NCBI GenBank assembly: GCA_010909165.1
Contig: MU008165.1
Coordinates: forward strand, 434,001 to 498,000
Source of the DNA: Anthoceros angustus
Taxonomy: Eukaryota > Streptophyta > Anthocerotopsida > Anthocerotales > Anthocerotaceae
DNA: 64,000 nt
Direction: 5' to 3'
The notes under the pieces were generated by a model. The model did not search any database. It saw only the letters and a list, made by a program, of their open reading frames with translations, and was not told the DNA's origin. Of the stretch, positions 21,590-32,609 are shown one piece after another. Numbering within the stretch: position 1 is the first letter of the stretch; the number at the start of each line of letters is the position of its first letter. The position numbers were made by a program, and so were the translations under genes.

Positions 21590-24212
21590 TGCGACGTTGC
21601 CTTTCACAGCAAGTATGCGGAGTCGTCTACTTCCAGCTAAGGTAACAGATGTGCATAATCCAGCCATGACTTGGCCAGGGCTTCAATTCCTTGCAGGCCA
21701 TAGTGAGGGAAACGGTGTACAGGGGGCTCCCAAGGCTTGTTGCAAGCTTATTGATCCTCGTTCATCACAAGCGATTTTCGATCTTGTTTGGTTCCATTCC
21801 CGTCGTCTGTATGAGTACAGCAAGTTAAAGTCATTCCAAGTAAACCTTTTTCATCTCACCCAGGTCGATCCTGATAAACCCTGGCCGTGATGTACCCTTC
21901 AGAGCAGCTCTGGAACACTGAAAGCTGCACACATTACATGGCACGCTCATTCCTAGAGAATTGAACTAGAGACTTGAATCACCTTTGCTGTTCCTAGAGA
22001 ATTGAAGCACCTTTGCTGCCTACATAATTCAATCACCCATTTCTTGCGTGAAGATTCAGGATGCAGGGAGTGTGCATTTGGAGGCGCCAGTCCACCAGTA
22101 CTTCGTATCGTTTATCTACAACTGCAGTTATTACTTGGAGGGCAAGGGCAAGAAAGAGCATATGACTTTGGGTTCACCTTGACTGCAGAGGGCAAGAAAG
22201 AACATCTGACTTTGGGTTCACATTGACTGCAGAACAAAAATCCCCGAAGAGAAGTCTACAGGCGCATTTTACATTCTATTGGCACGGGTTCCTCTTGTGA
22301 ACACAGGCTCCTCTTGTGAAGCTTTAGCTGCTGTTTGTATGAATCTCCGCCAGAGCATGCAAAGCAGGTCCCTGAGAGGCGATCGTGTTTGTGGCTTGAA
22401 AACCTGCAGACTGAATGACGGGAAAGCCTCAAGTGAAGTGAGCGCGATCAATCTCTGAAAGGTACTCTTGTCTACGTTGAGTCTGAGATTTTAACCTTGA
22501 CGACACGCAAAACTTTGCTGCTGAGACCCTTGACGGATCCGGAGAGAGCAACTTGGAACAGGCTCGCATGCTCCTTGGCATTTTGGAGGTTCTCATGAAT
22601 GCAGCTGTGGCAGACCTATGTCGTGATCAGGAGACCGAAGCAAAGAAAGAACTGGAAGCCTCTACTTGCCCGATGCACGACTCCTTGGAACAGGTTTCGA
22701 CCCAGAAACGAGAAAAAGGTGTTGTAAAAGGGTAAAAGGTGGACGGAATTGAGCAAAGGCTGCGTCTAGCAGGCCGGGGCGGTTCCTGGTACCCCGAATT
22801 TCCATAGGGAATCGCAAGCTTGCCTCTCCTGGGAAATCCTTGTATGGCTCACCTTCTCCTAGTAGTCGCTGAAGACATCATGAAATCGGTGAAATCACTC
22901 AGGAGCAGTTGGACGTCTCACTGGAAGCTGCCGTGTCTACAGAGCTCACTGAGCAGATATCTGAGTTTCTGAGCAAGCTTCACGACCTGAGAGATAGCTG
23001 ATACTGGCAAGACGTGTTTGTCAGTTCCTCGACGTGTTTGTCAGTTGGTCCTGGCATCGAAAACTTGCGGAGTAACGACGTCACAGCTAGCATATTCCAC
23101 AGGAAAAGCGGAGAACAGGGAACAGCAAGAGGGAGATGTCTGATGAAATCCGTGGGAGCCCTGTTTTGATCAACCGCCGTGAAGTGCTTAGGAGGTTGGC
23201 AGACGAGAAAAACCCACTTAGAGACGTGTTCAGGGTCCCGACTCCAATGTGGATGCTGAACTTGACAGTGAAGAAGAGACCGAGGCAGAAGCCTCTGAAA
23301 GTGAAGAACGGAGGCTCGCCATTCACGATTGGGTGAGTAACCACGCTAAACCGCTCATGATCATCCAGTTTCTGAGCTGGCCAGTCAGTGTCCGGACGAG
23401 ATTCATCCAGGCCTGTGTCTGTATCTCAAATGGAGACGCACAGTGCTTGGGGCAGAGCTTGGGGCAGAGCTTGTGAGCAAAAGCTGTGGTCACCAGCCCA
23501 GTAGCAGCTGCTGTACACCCAGCTGGCAGCTATGGTTGTGTGCCTGGACCCTCTACCACGCTGCAGACCTGTCTAGGACGCTTGAAGAAACCAACATGAG
23601 AAGCCAAGCTATGGCGATGGTGAACCGAGCGCACCCAGACTGAATGACGGGAAAGCCTTGAGCCCCGTACATTACCTTAGAGTGGGGTGATTCCAGAACA
23701 CCTGGAACTTAGTTATGGCAATCACAGCCCCGTCAGTCGTCTCTGCCGCTACTGTCAAGTGGTACACATCCGAATTGAGTATGCCGTCAATGTTGTTTTC
23801 AGATTCTAATTCTCGTACTCTCCGACGCCGACGCAGCTGACTGCTGAGCCAGTGGATTTGTGATAAGATGTTTGATGCCCACCGATGGGAAACATGCCAG
23901 CCCGAAAGTACAACTTCTTGTCCGGCGCTTGCTCCAAGGCCAGGACCTTTGAAGTCGGGTCCGCTTCCAGCAGATGACATGGAACTCTTCACCCATAAGA
24001 GGGAAAATTGCTCTAACTGCTGCGTTAGAGGAACTGCAACAACCGGCTGCTGCATGTTTTGATGCACATGCAATGGTCTTCAAGTTACCTGCTTCAATAC
24101 TTCAGAGGCCTGTGAGTTCCCCGATGTCGACAGGTGGAATCCATGATTGTGGCCAATTGGGAGTCAGAGATTTTTCAAAGCCCTCGGGCCAGAAAGCGAT
24201 TGAAAGTTGAAA
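21590..24212 (+). other. Possible multi-exon gene or pseudogene of unknown function
   Basis: Several plus-strand stretches have coding-like composition and splice-like borders but no single frame joins them. 21724-21830 encodes IDPRSSQAIFDLVWFHSRRL. 22486-22690 encodes a helical acidic stretch (LEQARMLLGILEVLMNAAVA). 22880-22995 includes TQEQLDVSLEAAVSTELTEQ. 23240-23331 includes DAELDSEEETEAEASESEER before GTGAGT. 24130-24212 includes NWESEIF followed by SPRARKRLKVE, which looks like a nuclear localisation signal. Internal direct duplications occur at 22142-22231 (~45-bp unit twice), and a 20-nt block recurs near 22411 and 23639. I do not recognise the family. It runs convergently into EFL1. 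Confidence 0.3.
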
Positions 24213-24223
24213 CCCTGCCAGCG

Positions 24224-27200
24224 TCAGACTTTTCTTGCTCTAGTCCTCTGTTTTGTTGCAAACTGCACAACCTTTTCCTCCACCGCCAGGCCTTTGCGTC
24301 GCCTCACACCGTCAATAAGCTTCCTAGCAGTATTGGGTGGGATGTTCGACCCATCGCCAAACTCCTCTAGTTCCTCCTCTGTTTTGGGAACAAAGAAAGG
24401 GTCTTGGAGTAGAGCTTCCCAGTGACTCAGAACTAATAAGGGGCTAGCAGCACCTGAAGTCTTCCTACGCAGCTCATCCGCAAATCCAAAGCTTTCAGCG
24501 ACAGGCATGTAAGCATGGACTAGAAACACAGCTGTCCCTTCTTGCATCTCCTCTTTCAGAACTCGAGCTCGCCTTCGACCCAGAACCGCGTACACCTGGC
24601 CCAGATGTTCAGGACTTGTACTGACCTCCACAAAGTACATGGCTTCAGCAATTCTGGGATTTCGTGCAAGCATAGCTGTTCGGCATGCATCCTTTACAGC
24701 AGTCATTACCTGTCCAGAAAAAGGCCCGTACTGATCGGCAACATTGCTTCCTCCAGCATCTGCTGCAGAGTCAGGACCCTCCCCATTTTCAGCATCACCC
24801 TTAGGTTTGGACACGAATGCTTCAACCGTGAAGACCATACCCCACATGGGCTCCTCGCACAGAGGGCCTTGAGCTGTTGCAAGCTGAAAACCAGCTGTCA
24901 CACTACCCTCCAATCCTGATTCAAGAGACCGAGAATCCCCGGCTAACCCCTCAGCAACTGTCGAAGTGTCGCTGTTTCCAACAAGGCCCAGTTTCCTAGA
25001 CACCTGCGGAGAGCCTCTCACATACTGCATGTCAAGTTCAGGTTCTTCTGAATTGCTTTGCTGGCTTACCTTCCTCCCAACTGGAGTGAGAAGAAGATTG
25101 GGTCCCATTCGTCTGGGACCCAAAGCCCATATTCTCTCGAGTCGTTGGAGCCAATATGGATTCTTGTTTTCCCCAGAGGAATCTTCACCAGATGCAGCAG
25201 CCAAAAGGTTAGCCTTCAAAGTTGCAACTGGATCCTCTTTAGCATCGTCTTGCATGTCACTCCAAAATTTATCCCTGTACCTAGAGATGGGACGACCCTC
25301 AATAATATCTTTCAGGAGTTCTTGATTATCATCTAGAACCTTCAAAACAGAGGCCGGCAACCTTTCAAGGTATACACGAACCGTACACCTCTTGTTTGGC
25401 GTAGTTGTCTCAACATATTCCAAACCCATCTGCCCACTTTGCTGAGAGTCCTCACTACCAGGCTCTATGGTTTCTCGAAATGCCACCAAGGGTGGTGACA
25501 CTTCCAGTTCAACCCTTGCAAAACGCTCTCTCAAATCCTTAATACACCTCTCTAGATGGACTTCTCCAGCTGTTGCAAGAACATGTTCACCATTCCCAGA
25601 TACAGATACTTCAACGAATGGGTCAGCCTTGTTGAGAAGCTTTAAGCCTCTTGCAAGAGCACCCATGTCTGCGGGATTCTTTGGCTCTAGAGCAACCCGG
25701 ACAATCGGAGCAGCCTGAAAGTCCATACTCTGAAAAGGCCAGCAATAAGGAGTGGTGGATAAAGTTGCAGTTTTCAGAATATGCTGCCCGAGGCCCCGCA
25801 ATGCAACCACATTTCCAGCAGATGCAGAAGGTTTTGGTTCCAGACCACTTCCCATCATCATGTAGAGAGCCTCAACTGTAGCTTCTTGCAGAGAATCGGT
25901 ATCCCACTTGGGGGCCGTGGGATCATGAATAGGCGACAGAATAAAAACCTTCTGACCAGCACGCAGAACCCCACTAAATACTCTAGCAAATGCAAGGAAA
26001 CACTCATGATGAGCAGCATCACTGTCACCTAGCCCGACTTCGTCTTCCAGATTGGCTAGAACCTCGCCTTCAGGACTGAAACGTGGCAACATCTCAGTAG
26101 GAACTGCAAACATCTTGGAGACGTAAACCACACAGGGTGCAGTACTGCTGTCATCACACGCTTCAACAGCCTTCCGCAGGCTCCCCAACTTCTCCTGGAC
26201 CTCAGTGCTGATTCCATCAGGGTACAAATGGATAGGCATCAAACGCACAGATCGGTAAGCCTGCGCTACGCCAGGACCTGGCAGCTTCTCTACCACCATA
26301 GACAAAACAGCGTCCACTATGGGAAGCCAGCGGCTCATGACTGCCTGAAGCACTACTTTAGAATCCTTGTGCACCAAATCACGAGGAGGGACTGTCAAGC
26401 TCATGGACTTGATAATCTTCTGCAGCATATCCGTACCTTTACTCCCCTGCATAACGACATCATAGACCTGCCAAAGTGGTTCAAGCACAAACTGGACAAA
26501 CATGGGTTTCAGTTTTCCAGCTGCTGCCTTCTTGCCCACAATCTTTTTCGTTTTGGGATTATAGTAGTAATCCCCCCACAAAGCTCTCTTCAAGGCCTTC
26601 ACGCTTGCACCCAGCTTCGTGGCGTACAGATCAGCAAATTGTTCGATCCGAAAAGCCCAACCATCACCTGCACTGCCAAAAGCCACATTTCCCTGCTCTG
26701 GAGCAAAAGCATCCTCCTCATCGGGCTCATCTTCCACTTCCTGACCCCCTCCCTCGTCCAAGGGGGACGTCGGTCCTGCCAGAATGGAGTCCACATCCGA
26801 TATATACTTCTCCGACCGGAAGGCATTAATAATGTTGTTGACCTCTCCAATAATGCTCTGCAAAAACAGCGTTGCACGATCATGAGCCTGGAAGAAAACT
26901 CCTCTGGGTAGCACAAGATCACACCTGCCATTACTCCACCTGCATTCTTAAAAACAATTTTGGGTCATCGCACTTTACCTGCATTCGTGCGTACGCCTCC
27001 GAAGGCGTCATCTTCACCTCCGTGATCAACCTATCAACCTTGTTGAGCACCAAACAAGGTGTTACTTTCTCAATCCATGCCTGCCGCAGCACGGCATGTG
27101 TCTGTATGTGCACCCCCTCACACACATCCACCAGCACCAACGCCCCGTCGCTAAGGCGGGCTGCTGTTGACACTTCACTACAAAAATCGACATGACCCGG

Positions 27201-27488
27201 TGAGTCAATTAGGTTAATGGCGTGCCCCTTGTACTGGAGCGTGATGGCCGAACTCTTCATGGTGATGGCTCTCAGTTGCTCATCCTCCCTGTAGTCCAAA
27301 AACCTGAGCTTTCCAGCCATCTTTGCATGAATTACTCCGCCCCCTGCCCCAGCAATCAGATGATCTGCCAAAGTTGTCTTGCCATGATCCACATGTGCTA
27401 AAATGCAGATGTTTCTGATCTTCTTTTCTCGTCCTCCTCCTTCCACTTGCACCTCCGTCCCTTCGACAGAATTCACCACGTTCGACAT
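24224..27488 (-). CDS. EFL1: Elongation factor-like GTPase 1 (60S ribosome maturation)
   Basis: Two exons, 27488-26979 and 26857-24224, separated by a 121-bp intron (GTAAAG...TTTTTGCAG, phase 0). They give about 1047 aa, close to the ~1015 aa I recall for the Arabidopsis protein. The start is the first ATG ([10 protein letters not shown]); the codon two upstream is GTG. GTPase motifs: AHVDHGKT (31-38), DSPGHVDF (95-102) and NKVD (149-152). Exon 2 resumes with [20 protein letters not shown], a stretch that separates EFL1 from translational EF-2. Later come EF-2-like domains with [20 protein letters not shown] and the C-terminal [18 protein letters not shown]1 acts with the SBDS protein to release eIF6 from late cytoplasmic 60S subunits. 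The frame is fully intact, in contrast to its neighbours. The gene ends 12 bp from the possible convergent gene. Confidence 0.96.
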
Positions 27489-28711
27489 CGCCACCGACGA
27501 AGGATGTGATCAGTCAGCTCAACGGTACAATGGCAGCTCTGGTGCGGTAGAATTTGAATCAAACAGTTCTGATTTCGGTCCTTATGCGTTGCAGCTTTGT
27601 GATCAACTAGAGCTATGTCCAAATCGCTTAGGCCAAATGCACATACATTTATAAGAAAAAGGTTGTTAAAGCATTTGCGCTTCTATCGATACTTAGATGG
27701 GGTGCCTAGAAGGAGTGGATGTCCTTAGTGCTAGTAGCTGAGGCACACTATGGTACAAGTTGTTACGTACCATGTCCATCATAGGAAAATTCTATCAAGT
27801 GGACTATAATAGACTTCTTCTTCTTCTAACAAATCCCAGAAGTGTTTAGATCTAGCTACATAAAACGAAGTCTACTTTTCTAGACTCTAAATAGTCCTTG
27901 AGTTTCGAAGAACCAATCCTACACCATAAAGCAGGAGTTAATAGGTAGCACGGGTAGAGTTTCGTACTTAGATAAACCAATTCAAAGGCACAAACTAGGT
28001 AGTTTTAGTTTATTCAACGAGCTATGAACCAAGCTCCAGAAGCCTTCACATATATAGGTAGGCAGACAAGTCAAATTCTATTTGTCATTTTTTTTAATGG
28101 GTAACATTCCTTGGGTTTTGAATTCATAATTTTTCTTTATTATGTATATATTTTATATTTTAAAATAATATCCTCTTTATTTATCCAATATTTCTTGAAT
28201 TTCAAAACTATCAGCCACAAATACATTGGCTTCTTGTCCTACCTTTGAAATATGTACACAACGTTTCTTCCTCATCTCAAAGCTGGGTCACTACACTGGT
28301 ACATGTAATCTAAACACTATGTGTAATTGGATATGGACAAAAAGCCACATGCTGCAAATGCCATGGAATGGCCACGAAAATATGGGCTTCTTGTCCTACC
28401 TTTACAATATGCGCACCATAATTCTGAATGCAATATATAATGTGCACACCATAATTTGAAGTGCAATGTGTAATTTTATAGGGATTAAGGAATCACATTC
28501 TACACACAATTTAGGTAGGAAACATGCTTCCATTGAGGATTGAATTTAGGGAATTCAAAACTCAATGGATCGAATTCAAAACCTTCAGTTTACAGGATTG
28601 ACACTTTACCACCGGGGTGCAAAGACCGATGACATACTAGTCCAATTCAGTCTGAAATTCTAAAAGATATTCGATTTGAGTAAATAGTGAGCCCATTAAT
28701 AGCATGCCACA
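27489..28711. other. Intergenic, AT-rich
   Basis: No gene seen. It holds EFL1's upstream region, T-rich tracts near 28090-28190 and a diverged ~40-bp local repetition around GGCTTCTTGTCCTACCTTT (28230 and 28388). Confidence 0.5.
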
Positions 28712-29400
28712 TGACACGATTCGCCTTTTTTTTCACCTACATGGCATGTTGCTAAGTCCAATTCAGTTGTTGGTGCCCACCCTACGGGATTACCGCAATA
28801 GGCGGGACCACCAATTATTAGTGCCATCCTATTGTTACTGCATGCGTGGGGGCTACTATTGTTACTGCATGTGAGGGGGCTACAGTTGTTACCACACATG
28901 CGGGGCCGACCGTTATTTGTCCTATAGGGTTGCTCCATATCTGATAGTTATTTGTGTCAACAATAGTTTGTGTTTCCAAATTCTACATTTGGTTGTGCCT
29001 ACAGTTGTTTGTGTTTCCAAAATCTGACAATTGTTTGTGTTTCTAGACAATTGTTTGTGTTTCTAGATCTGACAGTTGTTTCTGCCGATAGTTGTTTGTG
29101 TTTCTAGATCTGATAGTTGTTCGTCTTTCCTGACAATTGTTTGTATTTCCAAATCCAGCACAAAAATTGTTTGTGTTTCCAGATCCGACACTTGTTTGTG
29201 GAGAGGTTCGTTTGTGTGTGTATGTGGAGACACATGGAGGTTGCTCCATATCAAAGTTCAAAAAGTTTTATTAACATCTCACGCTGAAGAATCACTCAAG
29301 GAAATACCGAAAGTCAAAATCCCAAGGCGGAACTTCGATATATACTTTAAAATATCTGTAAAGTCTTCCCATTCATTATAAAAAGATCCGATTCGGAGGC
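28712..29400. repeat. Spacer repeat of the PPR array, copy 1 (TTGTTTGTG-rich)
   Basis: Starts near CATGACACGATTCGCC. It contains CCTACGGGATTACC and GTCCTATAGGGTTGCTCC, then about ten diverged ~25-bp units with core TTGTTTGTGTTTC (28944-29215), then a unique tail ending with AAATATCTGTAAAGTC. It recurs as copy 2 at about 31770-32420 with small indels. The CCTACGGGATTAC portion is related to the minisatellite at 55 kb. It is probably part of a transposon or satellite inserted between PPR copies. Confidence 0.75.
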
Positions 29401-29688
29401 ATCTTTTGACCCACGGTGACACTTGACACCGCCACTTCTAATAACATATGGTCCGTCTCGCCGGCGCATGCATTTCATGGTACCGGCAGCATGTGTGTTA
29501 ACCTGACTTTGAATAAGCACCAGTGGAACATGGAACCAGCGATCAAGACGGCGACGGCATGAGGAAAGCGTTTCCAATCACGACGCACTCGAAAAATTAT
29601 ATGGCCGCCTTAAGAAGACAAGCAACAGGAACAGGGTCAGCCAACGGAACATAATCAGGCCTTCCTGCTCATAGAGAACTAGCGACCC

Positions 29689-30209
29689 TTAGCTGAGCCC
29701 ACGACTTGCGTACCCAGATATCAGGGCCGTCCATGTGACTACATCCTTGTTGGCCAAGCTGTCAAAAACCCTGCGTGCCTCTTCCAGTTGGCCACATTTT
29801 GCATACATGTCCGCCAGGCAGTTGCCAACAAACAAGTCAGGAGGAATGTCACTGTGCAACACATCACAGTGCACTTTCCTGCCAGATTCCACGTCTGCAA
29901 CAAATGCACAAGCTTGAAGGGCTACTACAAAGACGTGAGCATTAGCGGAGATTATGGTGCACCACATGAAGGCATCCGCTTTACCCACCCTGGTGAACAC
30001 ATCCATGGCCTCCTGAAGCCTACCTCCTCATGCATATGTGTGCAATGGTTCCTCAGGTATGTATTAGACTCGTACCCAGAAAACCGTGGCAAGAAAACCA
30101 TGCGTCGAGCATTCCACTGCACCTTCAAAGGGCAATCGGATGTCAGACTTGAGAAGTACACTGATGAAGCAAAGCAAGGGTGAGGCGAAGACGTGCAGTG
30201 GCAAGGCAA
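29689..30209 (-). pseudogene. PPR array copy 0: N-terminal fragment only
   Basis: Minus-strand frame 30006-29689 reads MDVFTRVGKADAFMW, then PPR sequence with DLFVGNCLADMYAKCG and ARRVFDSLANKDVVTWTALI, and stops after about two repeats. Upstream in a shifted frame (30209-29952) is the matching leader found again in copy B (SNTYLRNHCTHMHEE). It lacks everything downstream. It is more diverged from the other copies than they are from each other. Its 5' flank (30210-30780) is the same spacer that precedes copy B (35250-35811). Confidence 0.75.
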
Positions 30210-30779
30210 GTGTGTGTGAAATGAATCGACTACCTTTCGAGCTGGTGGTCGGAGTGAGTGGCTGGTGGTGGAAGTACTACCATGCTTGATTTAGGATGCA
30301 ATACATTTCAGCCCACGCCGCAGGGCAAGCTGGATGGTAAATTTGCGGTTCAGATCAGAGTGTAACGACTAACCCTACTTTAGGTCTGTGGGAGACAAAC
30401 GGGAAAGTGGGTGGAGACTGACCTGAGTTTTTTCAGCCAGAAGTAGAAGAGCTTCCGTCCGTACTCATGCCCAGTGTTTGCAATGATGTGCTAGTTCACA
30501 ACCCTTGGCTGCATTACCATGGCAAAACAGATCGGCTGGATTCAGATGGCAAAGCCGCAAAGATCGAAGCCACAATTTACACATACAAAGCCAACCGCAC
30601 TTTTGACCTGAATCAAACAATGAAATTGGTTCTGGATCTCCCCCTACCTTCACTCCGGTTGCATCCAAGACCAGCACTTCGGGAAGACTCGTCATGAATG
30701 AGTGATCAGATCTTGTAACGTTTGGTAATCACACCATACCCACGGAGCCGGCAGGGCGAGGAAGTTTACACTGTACTCA

Positions 30780-31763
30780 TCAATGCTGATCACCACAAGA
30801 ACAGAACCCATCCACAAAATGGTGCACGCGGTGGGCATCTCTGACTATGATCTCTCGCTTCTCAACTCTGGACATAATCTTGGTTCCACTGTGGCAGACA
30901 TTGCACATCCGAAGATTCTTGGTGACTAGAAGAGTTTGACCATCTGGAGTATTCAGGAGACCATAAGCTAGTGCTAGCTTTTCAGCATGTCCACACAAAG
31001 CATCTTCATGCCTTGCATGATTAGGCCCAAGTTCCGACCTCAACTGTGTGTGTGTTTCATGGTTGCTTCCAGCCTCCGGCTGCATATTTACACTCCGTAG
31101 CTTGGACGCTACATCATCCCTTTCCTCCCCCACGCAGAAGGCATGAACTTTGCTGTTGAGCTCAATCCAGGCAGTTGCAGGCTTCTTACATGCACCCACG
31201 GACCTCCTCAAACTTTCTACCAATTCCACATCGCTCCACATACTAGCATTTGCATAGATGTTGGACAAAAGCACATACGCAGCAGAGTGCTGAGGCCTTA
31301 GTCGTACAAGCCTGTCAAAGCAACGCCTTCCTCGTTGAACGTCACCATGAGTCTTGCAGGAACTCAGCAAAGATGTCCAGCCCACAAGGTCACTTTCAAA
31401 TGGCATTTTCAGCAACATGTTCTCTGCTTCATCTAGATGTCCTGCCCGCCGAGAAGATCAACCATGCAATTATAGTGACACAAAGATGGAGTGATGCCAT
31501 GACTTTCCACCATCATCTGAAATACTTCTGACCTTCATCGACCAGACCCTGATGGCTGCATGCCACAAGCAGGCAAGTAAATGTAGCATCGCCAGGCGAG
31601 ACACCCTGCTGCTCCATCTCTTGGAAACACTGGATTGCCGTCTGGCCATCACAGTGTTGACCATAACCATTAAGCAAAGCTGTCCATGCCACAACATTCC
31701 TGGTTGGCAAACTGTCCAGCACTGTGCGAGCATCCTCCAAGCTGCCACATTTGCATACATGTC
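30780..31763 (-). pseudogene. PPR array copy A: last PPRs plus complete DYW deaminase domain ending DQH
   Basis: The 5' truncated copy begins in the middle of a PPR ([19 protein letters not shown]) where spacer sequence abuts it at about 31763. After a frame change at about 31.42-31.5 kb, a clean 212-codon frame (31418-30780) covers the E region, the motif KKPATAWIELNSKVHAF in place of the usual PG box, the deaminase signature HAEKLALAYG, CNVCHSGTKI, and the end HHFVDGFCSCGDQH. The zinc/catalytic H-x-E and C-x2-C are present. The usual C-terminal tripeptide D-Y-W is D-Q-H. PLS-DYW proteins bind organelle transcripts and edit single bases. This copy lacks most of its RNA-binding repeats, so it is probably not functional alone. 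Confidence 0.85.
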
Positions 31764-31769
31764 CATGAC

Positions 31770-32420
31770 ACGATTCGCCTTTTTCACCTACATGGCATGT
31801 TGCTAAGTCCAATTCGGTTGTTGGTGCCCACCCTAGGATTACCGCAATAGGCGGGACCACCAATTATTAGTGCCATCCTATTATTCGCGTATGGGGGCTA
31901 CTATGATTCGCATGTGAGGGGCTACGATTGTTACCACATACGGTATTATTTGTCCTATAGGGTTGCTCCATATCTGATAGTTATTTGTGTCAACAATAGT
32001 TTGTGTTTCCAAATTCTACATTTGGTTGTGCCTACAGTTGTTTGTGTTTCCAAAATCTGACAATTGTTTGTGTTTCTAGACAATTGTTTGTGTTTCTAGA
32101 TCTGACAGTTGTTTCTGCCGATAGTTGTTTGTGTTTCTAGATCTGATAGTTGTTCGTCTTTCCTGACAATTGTTTGTATTTCCAAATCCAGCACAAAAAT
32201 TGTTTGTGTTTCCAGATCCGACACTTGTTTGTGGAGAGGTTCGTTTGTGTGTGTATGTGGAGACACATGAGGTTGCTCCATATCAAAGTTCAAAAGTTTT
32301 ATTAACATCTCACGCTGAAGAATCACTCAAGGAAATACCGAAAGTCAAAATCCCAAGGCGGAACTTCGATATATACTTTAAAATATCTGTAAAGTCTTCC
32401 CATTCATTATAAAAGATCCG
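31770..32420. repeat. Spacer repeat of the PPR array, copy 2
   Basis: Near-copy of 28712-29400, including the TTGTTTGTGTTTC units (31981-32230). Differences are mostly short deletions, for example the GC-rich segments around 28890-28920 are shorter here at 31925-31945. It joins directly to copy A on the left and to a truncated version of the DYW 3' flank on the right. Confidence 0.8.
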
Positions 32421-32609
32421 ATTCAGGCATCTTTTGACCTGAATCAAACAATGAAATTGGTTCTGGATCTCCCCTACCTTCACTCCGGTTGCATCCAAGA
32501 CCAGCACTTCAGGAAGACTCGTCATGAATGAGTGATCAGATCTTGTAACGTTTGGTAATCACACCATACCCACGGAGCCGGCAGGGCGAGGAAGTTTACA
32601 CTGTACTCA

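Noticed and set aside
26228-26911. 227-codon plus-strand frame
   Set aside because: Antisense to EFL1 exon 2, no family features.
29043-29261. Asn/Thr-rich repeat protein frames on the minus strand
   Set aside because: Two overlapping frames both look repetitive because the DNA is a ~25-bp tandem repeat. No gene context.
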